A model generated the notes under the pieces. It had not been told where the DNA came from. It did not search any database and saw nothing but the letters and a program-made list of their open reading frames with translations. A program made the position numbers and the translations under genes. DNA of 64,000 nt. Origin: Ga0077555 sp050250755 (GTDB taxonomy: Bacteria > Pseudomonadota > Alphaproteobacteria > Rhizobiales > Hyphomicrobiaceae). Below are positions 1 to 8,327 of the stretch, piece after piece (the first letter of the stretch is position 1; the number at the start of each line of letters is the position of its first letter). Location of the stretch: assembly GCA_050250755.1 (NCBI GenBank), contig JBFWOB010000024.1, forward strand, positions 28,723 to 92,722, read 5' to 3'.

Positions 1-192
1 GTCCGCGTCATCATCGCGCCGACCGATCTGCGCACCAAAACGCTGCCGGATCCGAAGCCGGGTCAGCCCGAGTGGGTGCCGAAGCTCTATACCGAGATCG
101 CGTCTGCCATGTCTGGCTACGAGTCCGCCAACCCGATCACGACCGGCAGCACGAACATTGCGACGAGTTTCATGTCGTTCTTTTCGAAGTGA
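1..192 (+). CDS. C-terminal fragment of an unidentified protein
   Basis: An open frame runs from the first base to a TGA at 190-192 and gives 63 residues, so the gene starts outside the window. The piece is rich in Pro and Thr near its start and ends in a Ser/Phe-rich tail (MSFFSK). I do not recognise the family. A secreted or periplasmic enzyme is possible, but nothing in the fragment proves it. It converges on dcd with about 40 bases between the two stops. Confidence 0.6.
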   Translation, partial: VRVIIAPTDLRTKTLPDPKPGQPEWVPKLYTEIASAMSGYESANPITTGSTNIATSFMSFFSK

Positions 193-234
193 GGCTAAGA
201 GGCAGCACACGTAGCGGCGGAAGCGCAATAGTCT

Positions 235-1344
235 TCACCGAAAATGCTTTGAAAGCTTCAGTCCCTGCGCTTGGTAGTTGCTCTTGAGGCCTACGCCGTA
301 GAGCACCTCCGGCACCTCGCTCATGCGTTCGTAGACAAGGCGGCCGATCACTTGCCCGTCCTCGAGGACGAACGGCACCTTGTGTGAGCGCACTTCGAGA
401 ACGACGCGGGCGCCGGCTCCGCCAGCGGCCGCATGGCCGAAGCCGGGATCCATGAACCCGGCGTAGTGCACACGGAACTCGCCCACGAGCGGATTGAACG
501 GCATCATCTCGGCGGCGTGGGTCGGAGGTACGTGAACGGCCTCTTTCGATGCGAGGATATAGAATTGGTCGGGATCGAGGATCATGCGCCTATGGCCGTG
601 CGCGTGAATCGGCTCCCAGTAGTCGAGCACCGCGCAGGCGCCCGGCTTGTCGACATCCACGAGTCCCGTATGCCGCTTGGCGCGGTAGCCGATCAATCCG
701 CTGCCTGTGCCCACGACGTCGACCGAGAGCGCAACGCCGCCCCTGATGTCCATCGCGCCACCCGATACCAGCTTCAGATCGCGCTGCAGCGCGTGCAGCG
801 TGGCGTCGGACTCCACAGGGTCGCCGATCCGGAACCGCAACTGCGACAGGAACGAGCCGCGCCGAACGACGACGGGGAATGTCTGAGGACAGATCTCGGC
901 GTAGAGGCGTCCCTTGTAGCCAGCCGGCACCGTGTCGAACGCATCGACGCCATCGGCGATGACGCGTGTGAAAACGTCGAGCCGGCCCGTCGAGCTTTTG
1001 GGATTTGCGGCAGCCGCAATGTGCGCCGGCAGAGCCAGGCTCTCCTGTAACGGCACGACATAGACGCATCCCGTTTCGAGCACTGCGCCGTTGGTCAGAT
1101 CGAAGACGTGCAGCGTCAGATCGTCAAGCTTGCGGCTCACATCCTCGCCGGGGCCCGGCAGGAAGCTCGCGCGCACCCGGTGCGCCACGTTCCCGAGCCG
1201 CAGGTCGATGCTCGCAGGCTGGATCTGGCTGGTGGCCAGGGGGCTCTCGGCCACGATGGCGCCATCGTCAAGCAGGCGCCGGATCGCTTGCGTGGGAAGA
1301 ATGCCGGCGGAAGCTGCTCCATCTCGCATATCTGATTGCACCAT
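235..1344 (-). CDS. dcd: 2'-deoxycytidine 5'-triphosphate deaminase, long alphaproteobacterial type
   Basis: Predicted to deaminate dCTP to dUTP in the cytosol, feeding dTTP synthesis. At 369 residues it is about twice the length of E. coli Dcd (193). It appears to contain two tandem dUTPase-like folds. The first carries the nucleotide-binding signature SSTGRLD and a downstream acidic YAEICPQ segment. The second ends with FRVHYAGFMDPGFG and VLEVRSHKVPF. This long form is typical of alphaproteobacteria. The ATG at 1342-1344 is preceded by a purine-rich GGGGAACGG. It is divergent from metZ across a 371-base gap holding the riboswitch. Confidence 0.88.
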   Translation of the reverse strand: MVQSDMRDGAASAGILPTQAIRRLLDDGAIVAESPLATSQIQPASIDLRLGNVAHRVRASFLPGPGEDVSRKLDDLTLHVFDLTNGAVLETGCVYVVPLQESLALPAHIAAAANPKSSTGRLDVFTRVIADGVDAFDTVPAGYKGRLYAEICPQTFPVVVRRGSFLSQLRFRIGDPVESDATLHALQRDLKLVSGGAMDIRGGVALSVDVVGTGSGLIGYRAKRHTGLVDVDKPGACAVLDYWEPIHAHGHRRMILDPDQFYILASKEAVHVPPTHAAEMMPFNPLVGEFRVHYAGFMDPGFGHAAAGGAGARVVLEVRSHKVPFVLEDGQVIGRLVYERMSEVPEVLYGVGLKSNYQAQGLKLSKHFR

Positions 1345-1513
1345 TGCCGTTCCCCGTGTGCCTTCCGAGCGGACGTGCAGATATCTCGGATGCGGTCCCC
1401 ATGTTGAGATTTTCTCAACGCGCGAAAACCGAAGAGCCTTAAATTTGCGCTTCCCGCAATAGGCGAGGCGGTGAAATTAGACCTTTTGCGGCGTCGGCGG
1501 TGGGGTCAAACCG

Positions 1514-1542
1514 TTGACGCCGAGCGCCGTTCTCGGTAATGC
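1514..1542 (+). promoter_or_regulatory. Probable sigma-70 promoter of metZ
   Basis: TTGACG (1514-1519), a 17-base spacer and TAATGC (1537-1542). The predicted transcription start, near 1549, falls at the first base of the SAM-II aptamer, which supports the assignment. Confidence 0.6.
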
Positions 1543-1548
1543 ACAATA

Positions 1549-1605
1549 CCGTGGTGATTTGGCCGGCCGGCTTGCAGCCACGTAAAACAACTTGCTAAAG
1601 AGGCC
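1549..1605 (+). promoter_or_regulatory. SAM-II riboswitch upstream of metZ
   Basis: Matches the compact SAM-II aptamer known from alphaproteobacterial methionine genes. A P1 stem forms from CGTGG (1550-1554) and CCACG (1578-1582). The conserved tail follows: the A-rich linker GTAAAACAA, then the CTTGCTAAAG segment (1591-1600) that builds the pseudoknot and contacts SAM. It lies about 110 bases before the metZ start. SAM-II usually lowers expression when SAM is abundant. The distance to the metZ ribosome-binding site leaves room for an effect on transcription or on translation. Confidence 0.9.
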
Positions 1606-1715
1606 GCGCGTCTCCGGACATCTCGAGCCCGAACCCGCACGGCAGCTTGCCTTCGACAAGGCAGCCGGCGCGGCACGCTGGTGGGCCATTCGGCCCGAGT
1701 TCGAGGAAACGCGCG

Positions 1716-2936
1716 ATGACGACGAAGCCGGAAAACGACCTGAAGAACCCCGCCAATTGGCTGCCGGCAACCCGAATGGTGCACGGCGGGACGCTTCGCT
1801 CGGAGTTCGCCGAGACGTCGGAAGCGCTGTTCCTGACTCAAGGCTACGTCTACGACAGCCCCGAACAGGCCGAGGAGCGCTTCAAGACCGAGAGCGGCGG
1901 CTTCATCTACTCGCGCTATGCGAACCCCACGGTGGCCATGCTCGAGGAACGTATGGCGCTGCTGGAAGGTGCCGAGGCAGCCCGTTGCACCGCGTCGGGC
2001 ATGGCGGCGGTTGCCACGGCCTTGATGTGCTTTCTCAAGGCTGGCGACCACATCGTCGTGGCGAAGGCCATGTTCGGCTCGTGTCTCTATATCGCCCAGG
2101 ACGTGCTGCCGCGTTTCGGCGTCCAGTCCACCCTTGTCGATGGCCGGGATCTCGAAGCCTGGAAAAAGGCGATGCGCCCCAACACCAAGGCCATCTTCTT
2201 CGAGACCCCCTCGAACCCATGCCTTGATCTTGTCGACATTGCAGCGGTCTCGAAGATCGCCCATGACGCAGGCGCGATCGTGATCGTCGACAATGTCTTC
2301 GCGACCCCGATCTATCAGAAGCCTCTGGCGCTTGGCGCCGATGTGGTCGTCTATTCGGCAACCAAGCACATCGACGGACAGGGGCGCGTGCTCGGTGGCA
2401 TCGTCCTCGGCTCGGCCAAGTACATCAACGATCAGTTTCACCCGTATTTCAAGCATACCGGAAGCTGCATGAGCCCGTTCAATGCGTGGGTCATGCTGAA
2501 AAGCCTGGAAACGCTCGAGTTGCGCGTCAGGGCTCAGACGCAGGCTGCGGAGCGGATTGCCGACCATCTCGCATCGCATAAAGGCAACGGCATCGGGCGG
2601 GTGATCTACCCCGGAAAGCACGATCATCGTCAAAGCGAACTGGCTCGCCGCCAGATGAAGGCCGGCTCCACGCTCGTCGCCTTCGACGTGGAAGGCGGCA
2701 AAGACGGCGCGTTCCGCTTCCTGAATGCCTTGTCGATCATCCGCCTCTCGAACAATCTTGGCGATGCCAAGAGCCTCGTCACGCATCCGGCGACGACGAC
2801 CCATCGGCGCGTGACCCCTGAGTTGAAGGCGGAGCTTGGCATTACGGACGGTCTGCTCAGGCTCTCCATCGGCCTCGAGGCGCCGGAGGACCTGATGCGC
2901 GACATTGACCGGGCGCTTTCCGCGCTTAAGGTGTGA
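1716..2936 (+). CDS. metZ: O-succinylhomoserine sulfhydrylase
   Basis: PLP enzyme predicted to make homocysteine directly from O-succinylhomoserine and sulfide, the direct sulfhydrylation route to methionine. It is 406 residues, normal for the Cys/Met-metabolism PLP family. The PLP lysine is Lys217 in YSATKHIDGQGR. The family signature lies around VDNVFATPIYQKPL. The start chosen is the ATG at 1716, preceded by GAGGAAAC and followed by MTTKPEND. An in-frame upstream ATG at 1647 has no good ribosome-binding site and would add an Arg/Pro-rich stretch unlike the family. It is preceded by a SAM-II riboswitch and followed by apaG and argE on the same strand. Confidence 0.92.
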   Translation: MTTKPENDLKNPANWLPATRMVHGGTLRSEFAETSEALFLTQGYVYDSPEQAEERFKTESGGFIYSRYANPTVAMLEERMALLEGAEAARCTASGMAAVATALMCFLKAGDHIVVAKAMFGSCLYIAQDVLPRFGVQSTLVDGRDLEAWKKAMRPNTKAIFFETPSNPCLDLVDIAAVSKIAHDAGAIVIVDNVFATPIYQKPLALGADVVVYSATKHIDGQGRVLGGIVLGSAKYINDQFHPYFKHTGSCMSPFNAWVMLKSLETLELRVRAQTQAAERIADHLASHKGNGIGRVIYPGKHDHRQSELARRQMKAGSTLVAFDVEGGKDGAFRFLNALSIIRLSNNLGDAKSLVTHPATTTHRRVTPELKAELGITDGLLRLSIGLEAPEDLMRDIDRALSALKV

Positions 2937-2965
2937 CTTCCGTCCAGAGCCCGGACCAGTCTCCC

Positions 2966-3358
2966 ATGTATGAAGCCGTCACCAGCGACATTCGCGTGCG
3001 TGTCACGCCTCGTTTCCTCGAGGAGGAGTCGACGCCCGACGAAGGTCGCTATTTCTGGGCGTACACGGTCGAGATCACCAACCTCGGTCTCGACACCGTC
3101 CAGCTCAAGACACGGCGATGGCTGATTACAGACGCAAACGGCCGCCAGGAACGCGTGCGAGGCCCTGGCGTGGTCGGCAAGACGCCGACTCTCGGGCCGG
3201 GACAAAGCTTCGAGTACACGTCCGGCTGTCCCCTCACCACGCCGTCCGGCATCATGTCCGGCAGCTATCAGATGGAGGGGACTGACGGTCGCATGCTGGA
3301 CGTGAACATCCCGAGCTTCTCGCTCGACAGTCCCTATGCGAAGCGCATCATCAACTGA
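2966..3358 (+). CDS. apaG: ApaG family protein
   Basis: 130-residue fibronectin-III-like ApaG domain. Family features present include the glycine-rich RVRGPGVVGKTPTLGPGQ loop and the YTSGCPL and GIMSGSYQM strands. The molecular function is poorly defined. The E. coli homologue was linked to Co2+ resistance and Ap4A level, and eukaryotic F-box relatives exist. The start chosen (MYEAV) gives the usual family length. A GTG at 2933, overlapping the metZ stop, would add 11 residues and cannot be excluded. The tight spacing with metZ and argE suggests one transcript. Confidence 0.85.
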   Translation: MYEAVTSDIRVRVTPRFLEEESTPDEGRYFWAYTVEITNLGLDTVQLKTRRWLITDANGRQERVRGPGVVGKTPTLGPGQSFEYTSGCPLTTPSGIMSGSYQMEGTDGRMLDVNIPSFSLDSPYAKRIIN

Positions 3359-3372
3359 ACCTGGGGCACGGA

Positions 3373-4566
3373 ATGCCGGCAATGCCGAACACGGCTCTTC
3401 TGCAGCGGACCAAAGACATCCTCGCCCGCCTCGTGGCATTCGACACGGTGAGTGAGAATCCCAATCTTCCGCTGGCCGAATGGGTCGTCGGCTATCTGGC
3501 AGAGCACGGCATTCCGTCGACGATGCTTCCGGCCGAGGACGGCATTCATGCCAACCTCTTCGCAACCATAGGTTCCGGCGAGACCGGTGGCATTGGGCTC
3601 TCCGGCCATATGGACGTCGTGCCGGTGGCCGGCCAGCCGTGGGACACCAATCCTTTCGAGGTCGTCGAGCGCGGCGATCGTCTCTATGGGCGCGGCACAT
3701 GCGACATGAAAGGCTTCGTCGCCTGCGTTCTAGCGATGGCGCCCCAGATCAAGGCCCGCGAGGCCGAGCTCAAAACGCCCGTGCACATCGTGCTCTCCTA
3801 CGACGAGGAAGTGGGCTGCACCGGCGTCAAGCCGATGATTGCGACGTTTGGGAAAACCCTGCCGCAGCCGCGTCTGGTGATTGTCGGCGAACCCACCAAC
3901 ATGACCGTCGTCAACGCTCATAAGGGTGGCTCGCGCTTCATCACCGAGGTGACGGGCAAGGATGCCCACTCATCGAAGCCCCAGCTCGGCGTCGGCGCCA
4001 TCCGCATCGCCGGCGAGTTGATCGCGGAGCTCGGTCGCATCGAGACGCGCCTCAAGGCGCGGCGCACCGACCCACGTTTCGATCCGCCCTACGCCTCGAT
4101 TACGGTGAGCGGCATCGAGGGTGGTATTGCGCACAATATCATTCCGCCGAAGTGTGCGTTCCGCTGGGGCGTGCGGACACTGCCAGGAATGGACGCGACC
4201 GAAGTTGCATCGGAGTTGCAAGCCTACGCCGAGCGCGAACTGCTGCCGGCGATGCGCGCCGTCTCGCCCGAGTGCAACATCGAGACGAAGGTGGTCGGTA
4301 TTCTGCCGCCGTTCTCGTCTGGCGACGGCTCGGAAGCGACCAGTCTTGCGCTCAAGCTGGCCGGTCAGAACGAGGTGTTCGCCGTTCCCTATGGCACCGA
4401 GGCCAGCCATTTTGAGGCTGCTGGATCGTCGACAGTCGTGATCGGACCCGGCAGCATCGATCAGGCGCATCAGCCGAACGAATTCGTCGAGATCGCGGAG
4501 CTCGAAAAGTGCCTCGCCTTTCTCGGCAAAGTCGCCGATTGGGCGGAGACCGCCACGCCGACGTAG
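3373..4566 (+). CDS. argE: Acetylornithine deacetylase (M20 peptidase family)
   Basis: Zn-dependent M20 hydrolase of 397 residues, predicted to release ornithine from N-acetylornithine in arginine synthesis. Metal and catalytic residues are visible: His79 and Asp81 in SGHMDVVP, Asp111 in GRGTCDMKG, the Glu145-Glu146 pair in YDEEVGC, and a C-terminal His in EASHFEAAG. A dimerisation domain lies in the middle (about 180-290). It starts 14 bases after apaG. The exact substrate within M20 cannot be read directly. ArgE is the best fit by overall similarity and length. Confidence 0.85.
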   Translation: MPAMPNTALLQRTKDILARLVAFDTVSENPNLPLAEWVVGYLAEHGIPSTMLPAEDGIHANLFATIGSGETGGIGLSGHMDVVPVAGQPWDTNPFEVVERGDRLYGRGTCDMKGFVACVLAMAPQIKAREAELKTPVHIVLSYDEEVGCTGVKPMIATFGKTLPQPRLVIVGEPTNMTVVNAHKGGSRFITEVTGKDAHSSKPQLGVGAIRIAGELIAELGRIETRLKARRTDPRFDPPYASITVSGIEGGIAHNIIPPKCAFRWGVRTLPGMDATEVASELQAYAERELLPAMRAVSPECNIETKVVGILPPFSSGDGSEATSLALKLAGQNEVFAVPYGTEASHFEAAGSSTVVIGPGSIDQAHQPNEFVEIAELEKCLAFLGKVADWAETATPT

Positions 4567-4604
4567 CACTGCTTGTTCAATCGCCGCGCGCGATCTGGCA
4601 GCTC

Positions 4605-5381
4605 TCACTCCTGCGCGGCCGGCGGGATCCAGTTGAATGTGGCGAGCCCACCGTCGACGACGAGCGTCGTGCCCGTAACGTAGCCGCAGAAGCGGTCGGC
4701 GAGCAGCGCAACTGCCGGCCCAGTGAGATCGTCCGCGCGGCCGGGCCGACCGAGAGGTATCTTGTCGTTGAAGCTGAACGCGCTGGCATTGAAACCACCG
4801 CCAACGACCGCGCCCGGCGCAATTCCATTGACGCGTATGCCCGCGGGGCCGAAGGCGCGGGCAAGCTCTTTCACCAGCATCGTCTGACCAGCCTTCGAGG
4901 CCGAGTAGTGCGGCAGGTTGCGAGGCGTCTCAGCGTGCAGCGAGGTGACGAACAGCATCCGGCCGCGGATGCCGGCAGACTGCATCCGCTTGCCGAGTTC
5001 ACGTGCCAGCAGGAAGCCCGAGCGTACGTTAACGCCGAGCATGGCATCGAATGTCTCTTCCGATACTTCGCTCAGGTGATCGGCTTCCTTGCGCGGCGGG
5101 GAGGCGGAATGGACGAGCATGTGGACCGGCCGGTCACCAATCGCGTTGATCAAGCCGTGCCAGCCATCTCGTTGGGCAAGGTCGACGGTTAGCTCCTCCG
5201 CAACGCCGCCTGCCGCGCGAATCGTGGCGGCCGTCTCCCGATTGCGAACCGGATCGACGTCGGCCAGCAGCAGCTCCGCGCCTTCTCGCGCCAATGCTTC
5301 GGCAATCGCGCGACCAATGTTTGAGGCAGAACCGGTGACGAGCGCCCGTTCCCCACGGAAGAGATTGAAAGAATCGACCAT
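4605..5381 (-). CDS. SDR family oxidoreductase
   Basis: 258-residue classical short-chain dehydrogenase/reductase. The Rossmann glycine motif is TGSASNIG near residue 16 and the catalytic Tyr/Lys are in YSASK. The C-terminal VTGTTLVVDGGL is typical of the fold. The substrate is not predictable. The start at 5381 has GAGGA eight bases upstream (minus strand). A longer frame from 5438 lacks such a site and adds an Arg-rich extension. It converges with argE with only 38 bases between, and lies downstream of sspB on the same strand. Confidence 0.85.
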   Translation of the reverse strand: MVDSFNLFRGERALVTGSASNIGRAIAEALAREGAELLLADVDPVRNRETAATIRAAGGVAEELTVDLAQRDGWHGLINAIGDRPVHMLVHSASPPRKEADHLSEVSEETFDAMLGVNVRSGFLLARELGKRMQSAGIRGRMLFVTSLHAETPRNLPHYSASKAGQTMLVKELARAFGPAGIRVNGIAPGAVVGGGFNASAFSFNDKIPLGRPGRADDLTGPAVALLADRFCGYVTGTTLVVDGGLATFNWIPPAAQE

Positions 5382-5510
5382 GTGCGTGTCCTCGATCTTC
5401 GCCACGCGTGTGCGCGGTATGCGTACGCATGAGCGCATTGGATAACCAGCTACTGGCCTGATCCAACAGGAAGCGCGCCGGGGACTGTGCCACGCGACGT
5501 GACGGCGGGC

Positions 5511-6287
5511 TCATTTCTTCCCGCGAAACTTTGAGAGATCGAAGATCTTCGCACCGCCGGGATCGGAGGCGTTCTCTTCCGTGGATTGCGCTTGGTCCTC
5601 GCCGTCTCCGTCCGTCTTGCCCACGGCGGCGACTGCTGGCTTGCCCCCGGACTGAGGTACGGGTGCGGCAGCCGGCGGGGCAACAGGCTGTGGAGTGTCG
5701 GCTTGGTCGTCGCTTTGAGTGGACGTAGAGCCGGACTTCCCGACGCGAGCGGCGACAGGGTCGCTGGGTTGTTCGGAGCGGGATTTTCGAGTGGGCTTGC
5801 GACGATCGGGCTTGTCGCTCTCGACGTCCGTAATCTCGCCCGCGAAGTCAGGGTCTCGGGCGCTGACGGGGCCATTGGGCCCACCAATCCGTCGTGGTCC
5901 TCTGCGCCCAGGGGCAACGCCCGCCGGATCGCTTTCCTCGAACTGCAGCACGTACGGCACGCTGGGGTCGTAGAACACCTTGACGGCCGAGAACGGAACC
6001 ACCAGTCGCTCGGGGATCCCATCGAACGTGAGCTTCACTTCGAACCGTTCATCGTCAACCAGCAAATCCCAGAATCGATGCTGGAGAACGATGGTCATCT
6101 CGACCGGATACTTCTCCTTCAACCGCTTCGACATGCCGACGCCGGCCGCCTGCGTGTTGAATGCAATGTAAAAGTGATGCTCGCCGACAAGCCCGTTGCG
6201 CGCGACCTGCGCAAGACATGCCTTGACGACGCCGCGGAGCGCTTCCAATGCCAGAGCGTCGTAGTCGATATGCTGACTTGACGTCAT
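5511..6287 (-). CDS. sspB: SspB-type ClpXP adaptor (alphaproteobacterial SspB)
   Basis: 258 residues. The N-terminal ~150 form the SspB SsrA-tag-binding domain: an ALRGVVK helix, HHFYIAFNT, YPVEMTIVLQHRFWDL, then RLVVPFSAVKVFYDP. A long Pro/Glu/Gly-rich, probably disordered linker follows. It ends in a short conserved tail (IFDLSKFRGKK), the place where SspB proteins carry the ClpX-docking motif. It is predicted to tether SsrA-tagged proteins to ClpXP for degradation. It lies immediately downstream of, and on the same strand as, the tmRNA gene that encodes the tag. No second gene intervenes. Confidence 0.88.
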   Translation of the reverse strand: MTSSQHIDYDALALEALRGVVKACLAQVARNGLVGEHHFYIAFNTQAAGVGMSKRLKEKYPVEMTIVLQHRFWDLLVDDERFEVKLTFDGIPERLVVPFSAVKVFYDPSVPYVLQFEESDPAGVAPGRRGPRRIGGPNGPVSARDPDFAGEITDVESDKPDRRKPTRKSRSEQPSDPVAARVGKSGSTSTQSDDQADTPQPVAPPAAAPVPQSGGKPAVAAVGKTDGDGEDQAQSTEENASDPGGAKIFDLSKFRGKK

Positions 6288-6353
6288 GTCCAGCCGATCT
6301 CGTGCCTTGCTGCGATTCTTCCTGCCGTTCTGAGCCTCGGCTCACAAGGAAGT

Positions 6354-6381
6354 GGGGAGCTTCTGTTGCCAGGCGCTCCCC
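6354..6381 (-). terminator. Hairpin at the end of ssrA, possible terminator
   Basis: GGGGAGC (6354-6360) pairs with GCTCCCC (6375-6381) around a 14-base loop. Read on the minus strand, the stem is followed by only a mildly T-rich stretch, so termination or 3'-end processing of the tmRNA precursor are both possible. Confidence 0.4.
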
Positions 6382-6690
6382 GAACCCCGCCTGACGCTGC
6401 TAGACGTCAGGACTTAAGTTTAGGTCATGGGAACAGCATTACGCTGCGACCGCGACCTCAGCATAGTTGTCATTGGCAACTATCTGATTGACCCGATAAC
6501 GGCGGTATCATGCCGGGTAAAAGAGCGCCCTTTACACCCTCGTCGATCCTATTTCGCCCCCAGCAGCAGCCGACGACACGCTTGGCGTTGCACCATTGCG
6601 TTGTCGGCTCCTGGTGGAGGCGCCGGGTACCGCCCCCGGGTCCGATAGGCTTATTCCGACGTCCATTTATCACCATAGCCGGACGAATCC
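6382..6690 (-). ncRNA. ssrA: tmRNA, circularly permuted two-piece form
   Basis: Transfer-messenger RNA that rescues stalled ribosomes. Order on the minus strand: first the acceptor piece, ending in CGCCTCCACCA (6612-6622); then a spacer to be removed; then the coding piece, starting GGGGGCGAAATAGG at 6561. GGGGGCG pairs with CGCCTCC as a 7-bp acceptor stem with a G-U wobble at the third pair, the alanine identity element. The tag frame is at 6442-6477 followed by TAA (6439-6441) and encodes ANDNYAEVAVAA, an alphaproteobacterial-type tag ending in AA. Outer ends are approximate. Confidence 0.93.
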
Positions 6691-6699
6691 GGCGACCCT

Positions 6700-6727
6700 A
6701 ATATAGGCTCCGAGGCGTGCGATTGAA
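6700..6727 (-). promoter_or_regulatory. Probable ssrA promoter
   Basis: On the minus strand: TTCAAT (6722-6727), a 16-base spacer and TATATT (6700-6705). The predicted start, around 6693, lies just before the conserved acceptor-piece region. Confidence 0.5.
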
Positions 6728-6757
6728 AGGACGCTGTTGCCAGCAGAAAGCGGGCTG

Positions 6758-7534
6758 ATGTCGATACAGACTTTTCGAGCCTTTCTGATCGGTCCGACGC
6801 CCTGGCGACCGCGCAGTCCATGGCATCCTATTCTGGCCGTTCTGGCGACGATCGGCATCGTCGTGGCTGGCCAGATCGTTCCCGCTGTCGTGCTGGGCAT
6901 GCTGTCCGGCGGCCCGGTCCAAACTCAGCCTGGTGATCCAGGTGCTCCCGACGCGATGTTCGAGATGATCGAGGGCGTCGGGGCCTCGGTGCTGATCTTG
7001 GGGCAAGTGTCGCTTGCCGTCCTGACACTCGCGGCTGCCGGTCTTTTCGGGGCTCGCTCCGTCGACGTGCTGAGCCTCGAACGGCCAGAGGGAGGGGGCC
7101 GAAGCTACGCCTTCGCGCTTCTCGTAATGCTGCCGGTCATTGCCGTCATCAATGCGGCTGCCTTCGCCTTGAGTCCATCGGGTTTCAAGGCGGATTTCGA
7201 CCAGTTCGCCAAGCTTGCGCATATTGCAGAGCCCTTGGCCGCATTTCTCGCCATCGCGGTCGGCGCGCCTCTGTGGGAAGAGATGCTGTTCAGGGGATTT
7301 CTGCTGGGGCCTCTGGTGGGGCCTTTGGGTTTCTGGCCCGCAGCCGTGCTGGTGTCAGGCACCTGGACCGCCCTGCACATCGGCTATTCGATCGCCGGGC
7401 TCTCCGAGGTATTCCTGATTGGCATCTATTTCTCCTGGCTGCTTCGCCGCACGGGCAGCTTGTGGGTGCCGATCGCTTGCCACGGGCTCTACAACGCCGC
7501 TCTTTTTGCCATCATCCGTTACTGGCCGCTATGA
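6758..7534 (+). CDS. CPBP family intramembrane glutamic endopeptidase
   Basis: 258-residue polytopic membrane protein of the CAAX-protease/bacteriocin-processing (Abi) family. The hallmark motifs are in the C-terminal half: the paired Glu with Arg in WEEMLFRGFLLG, the WTALHIGYS segment with the second-motif His, and HGLYNAALF. About six to seven hydrophobic segments. The substrate is unknown; the family includes prenyl-protein proteases and immunity proteins. The start is uncertain: ATG 6758 is used, and a TTG at 6737 with AAAGGA upstream is an alternative adding seven residues. It is divergent from ssrA. Confidence 0.82.
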   Translation: MSIQTFRAFLIGPTPWRPRSPWHPILAVLATIGIVVAGQIVPAVVLGMLSGGPVQTQPGDPGAPDAMFEMIEGVGASVLILGQVSLAVLTLAAAGLFGARSVDVLSLERPEGGGRSYAFALLVMLPVIAVINAAAFALSPSGFKADFDQFAKLAHIAEPLAAFLAIAVGAPLWEEMLFRGFLLGPLVGPLGFWPAAVLVSGTWTALHIGYSIAGLSEVFLIGIYFSWLLRRTGSLWVPIACHGLYNAALFAIIRYWPL

Positions 7535-7571
7535 GGTCCGTAACCACCGATAAAAATCCAAAGGAGTTCTC

Positions 7572-8324
7572 ATGGCCAGCACGCTGCTCATCACTGGCGG
7601 CTCTCGTGGCATCGGCGCTGCGACAGCGCGTCTTGCGGCACAACGGGGCTTCGACGTTGCCGTCAACTACGCCGGCAACGCAGCAGCGGCTGCGGCGGTT
7701 GTCGCGGACGTCAAAGCCGCCGGCCGCCGTGCGATGGCCGTCCGCGCCGACGTCGCCGACAGTACCCAGGTGCGTGCCATGTTCGCCGAGGTCGATCGTG
7801 AACTCGGGCGCGTCGATGCCTTCTTCAACAACGCCGGCGTCCTCTTTCCGCACAAGCGCTTCGTCGACATCGACGAGGAGCAGCTCGACCGCATGATCGC
7901 GGTGAACTTGAAGGGCGCCTACGTTGCCGCGCAGGAAGCTGCCCGGCGCATGTCCACCCGCCTCGGCGGTTCCGGTGGATCGATCGTCAATATGTCTTCA
8001 ATGGGCGCCAAGCTCGGCGGCGCATTCGAATGCACCGACTACGGTGCCACCAAAGGTGCCGTCGAGACGCTGACCATCGGCATGGCGAAGGAACTCGCGG
8101 GCGAAGGCGTCCGCGTCAATGCCGTTCGCCCTGGCCTGATCGCGACCGAGATCCACGCCAGCGCCGGCGAGCCGGGGCGCGTGGAGCGCCTGATGGACAC
8201 GGTTCCGCTGGGTCGCGCGGGAACCGCCGATGACGTGGCAGAGGCCGTGCTTTGGCTTCTCTCCGATCAATCCGCCTACACGACCGGCGTGATCATCGAT
8301 GTCGCCGGCGGGCGGGGCATCTGA
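7572..8324 (+). CDS. SDR family oxidoreductase, glucose-1-dehydrogenase-like
   Basis: 250 residues with the NADP-type glycine motif TGGSRGIGAA near the N terminus, NNAG at about 88-91, Ser in NMSSMGAKLG, and catalytic Tyr/Lys in DYGATKGA. The C-terminal TTGVIIDVAGGRGI is the usual SDR end. The substrate is not predictable. It has an excellent ribosome-binding site (AAGGAG, 7560-7565). mutM starts three bases after its stop, so the two are almost certainly co-transcribed. Confidence 0.87.
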   Translation: MASTLLITGGSRGIGAATARLAAQRGFDVAVNYAGNAAAAAAVVADVKAAGRRAMAVRADVADSTQVRAMFAEVDRELGRVDAFFNNAGVLFPHKRFVDIDEEQLDRMIAVNLKGAYVAAQEAARRMSTRLGGSGGSIVNMSSMGAKLGGAFECTDYGATKGAVETLTIGMAKELAGEGVRVNAVRPGLIATEIHASAGEPGRVERLMDTVPLGRAGTADDVAEAVLWLLSDQSAYTTGVIIDVAGGRGI

Positions 8325-8327
8325 CCC

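Noticed and set aside
1506..2804. Long minus-strand frame (432 codons) opposite metZ
   Set aside because: Shadow of metZ: GC-rich third positions keep the antisense frame open. It has no start signal and its translation is low-complexity Arg/His-rich.
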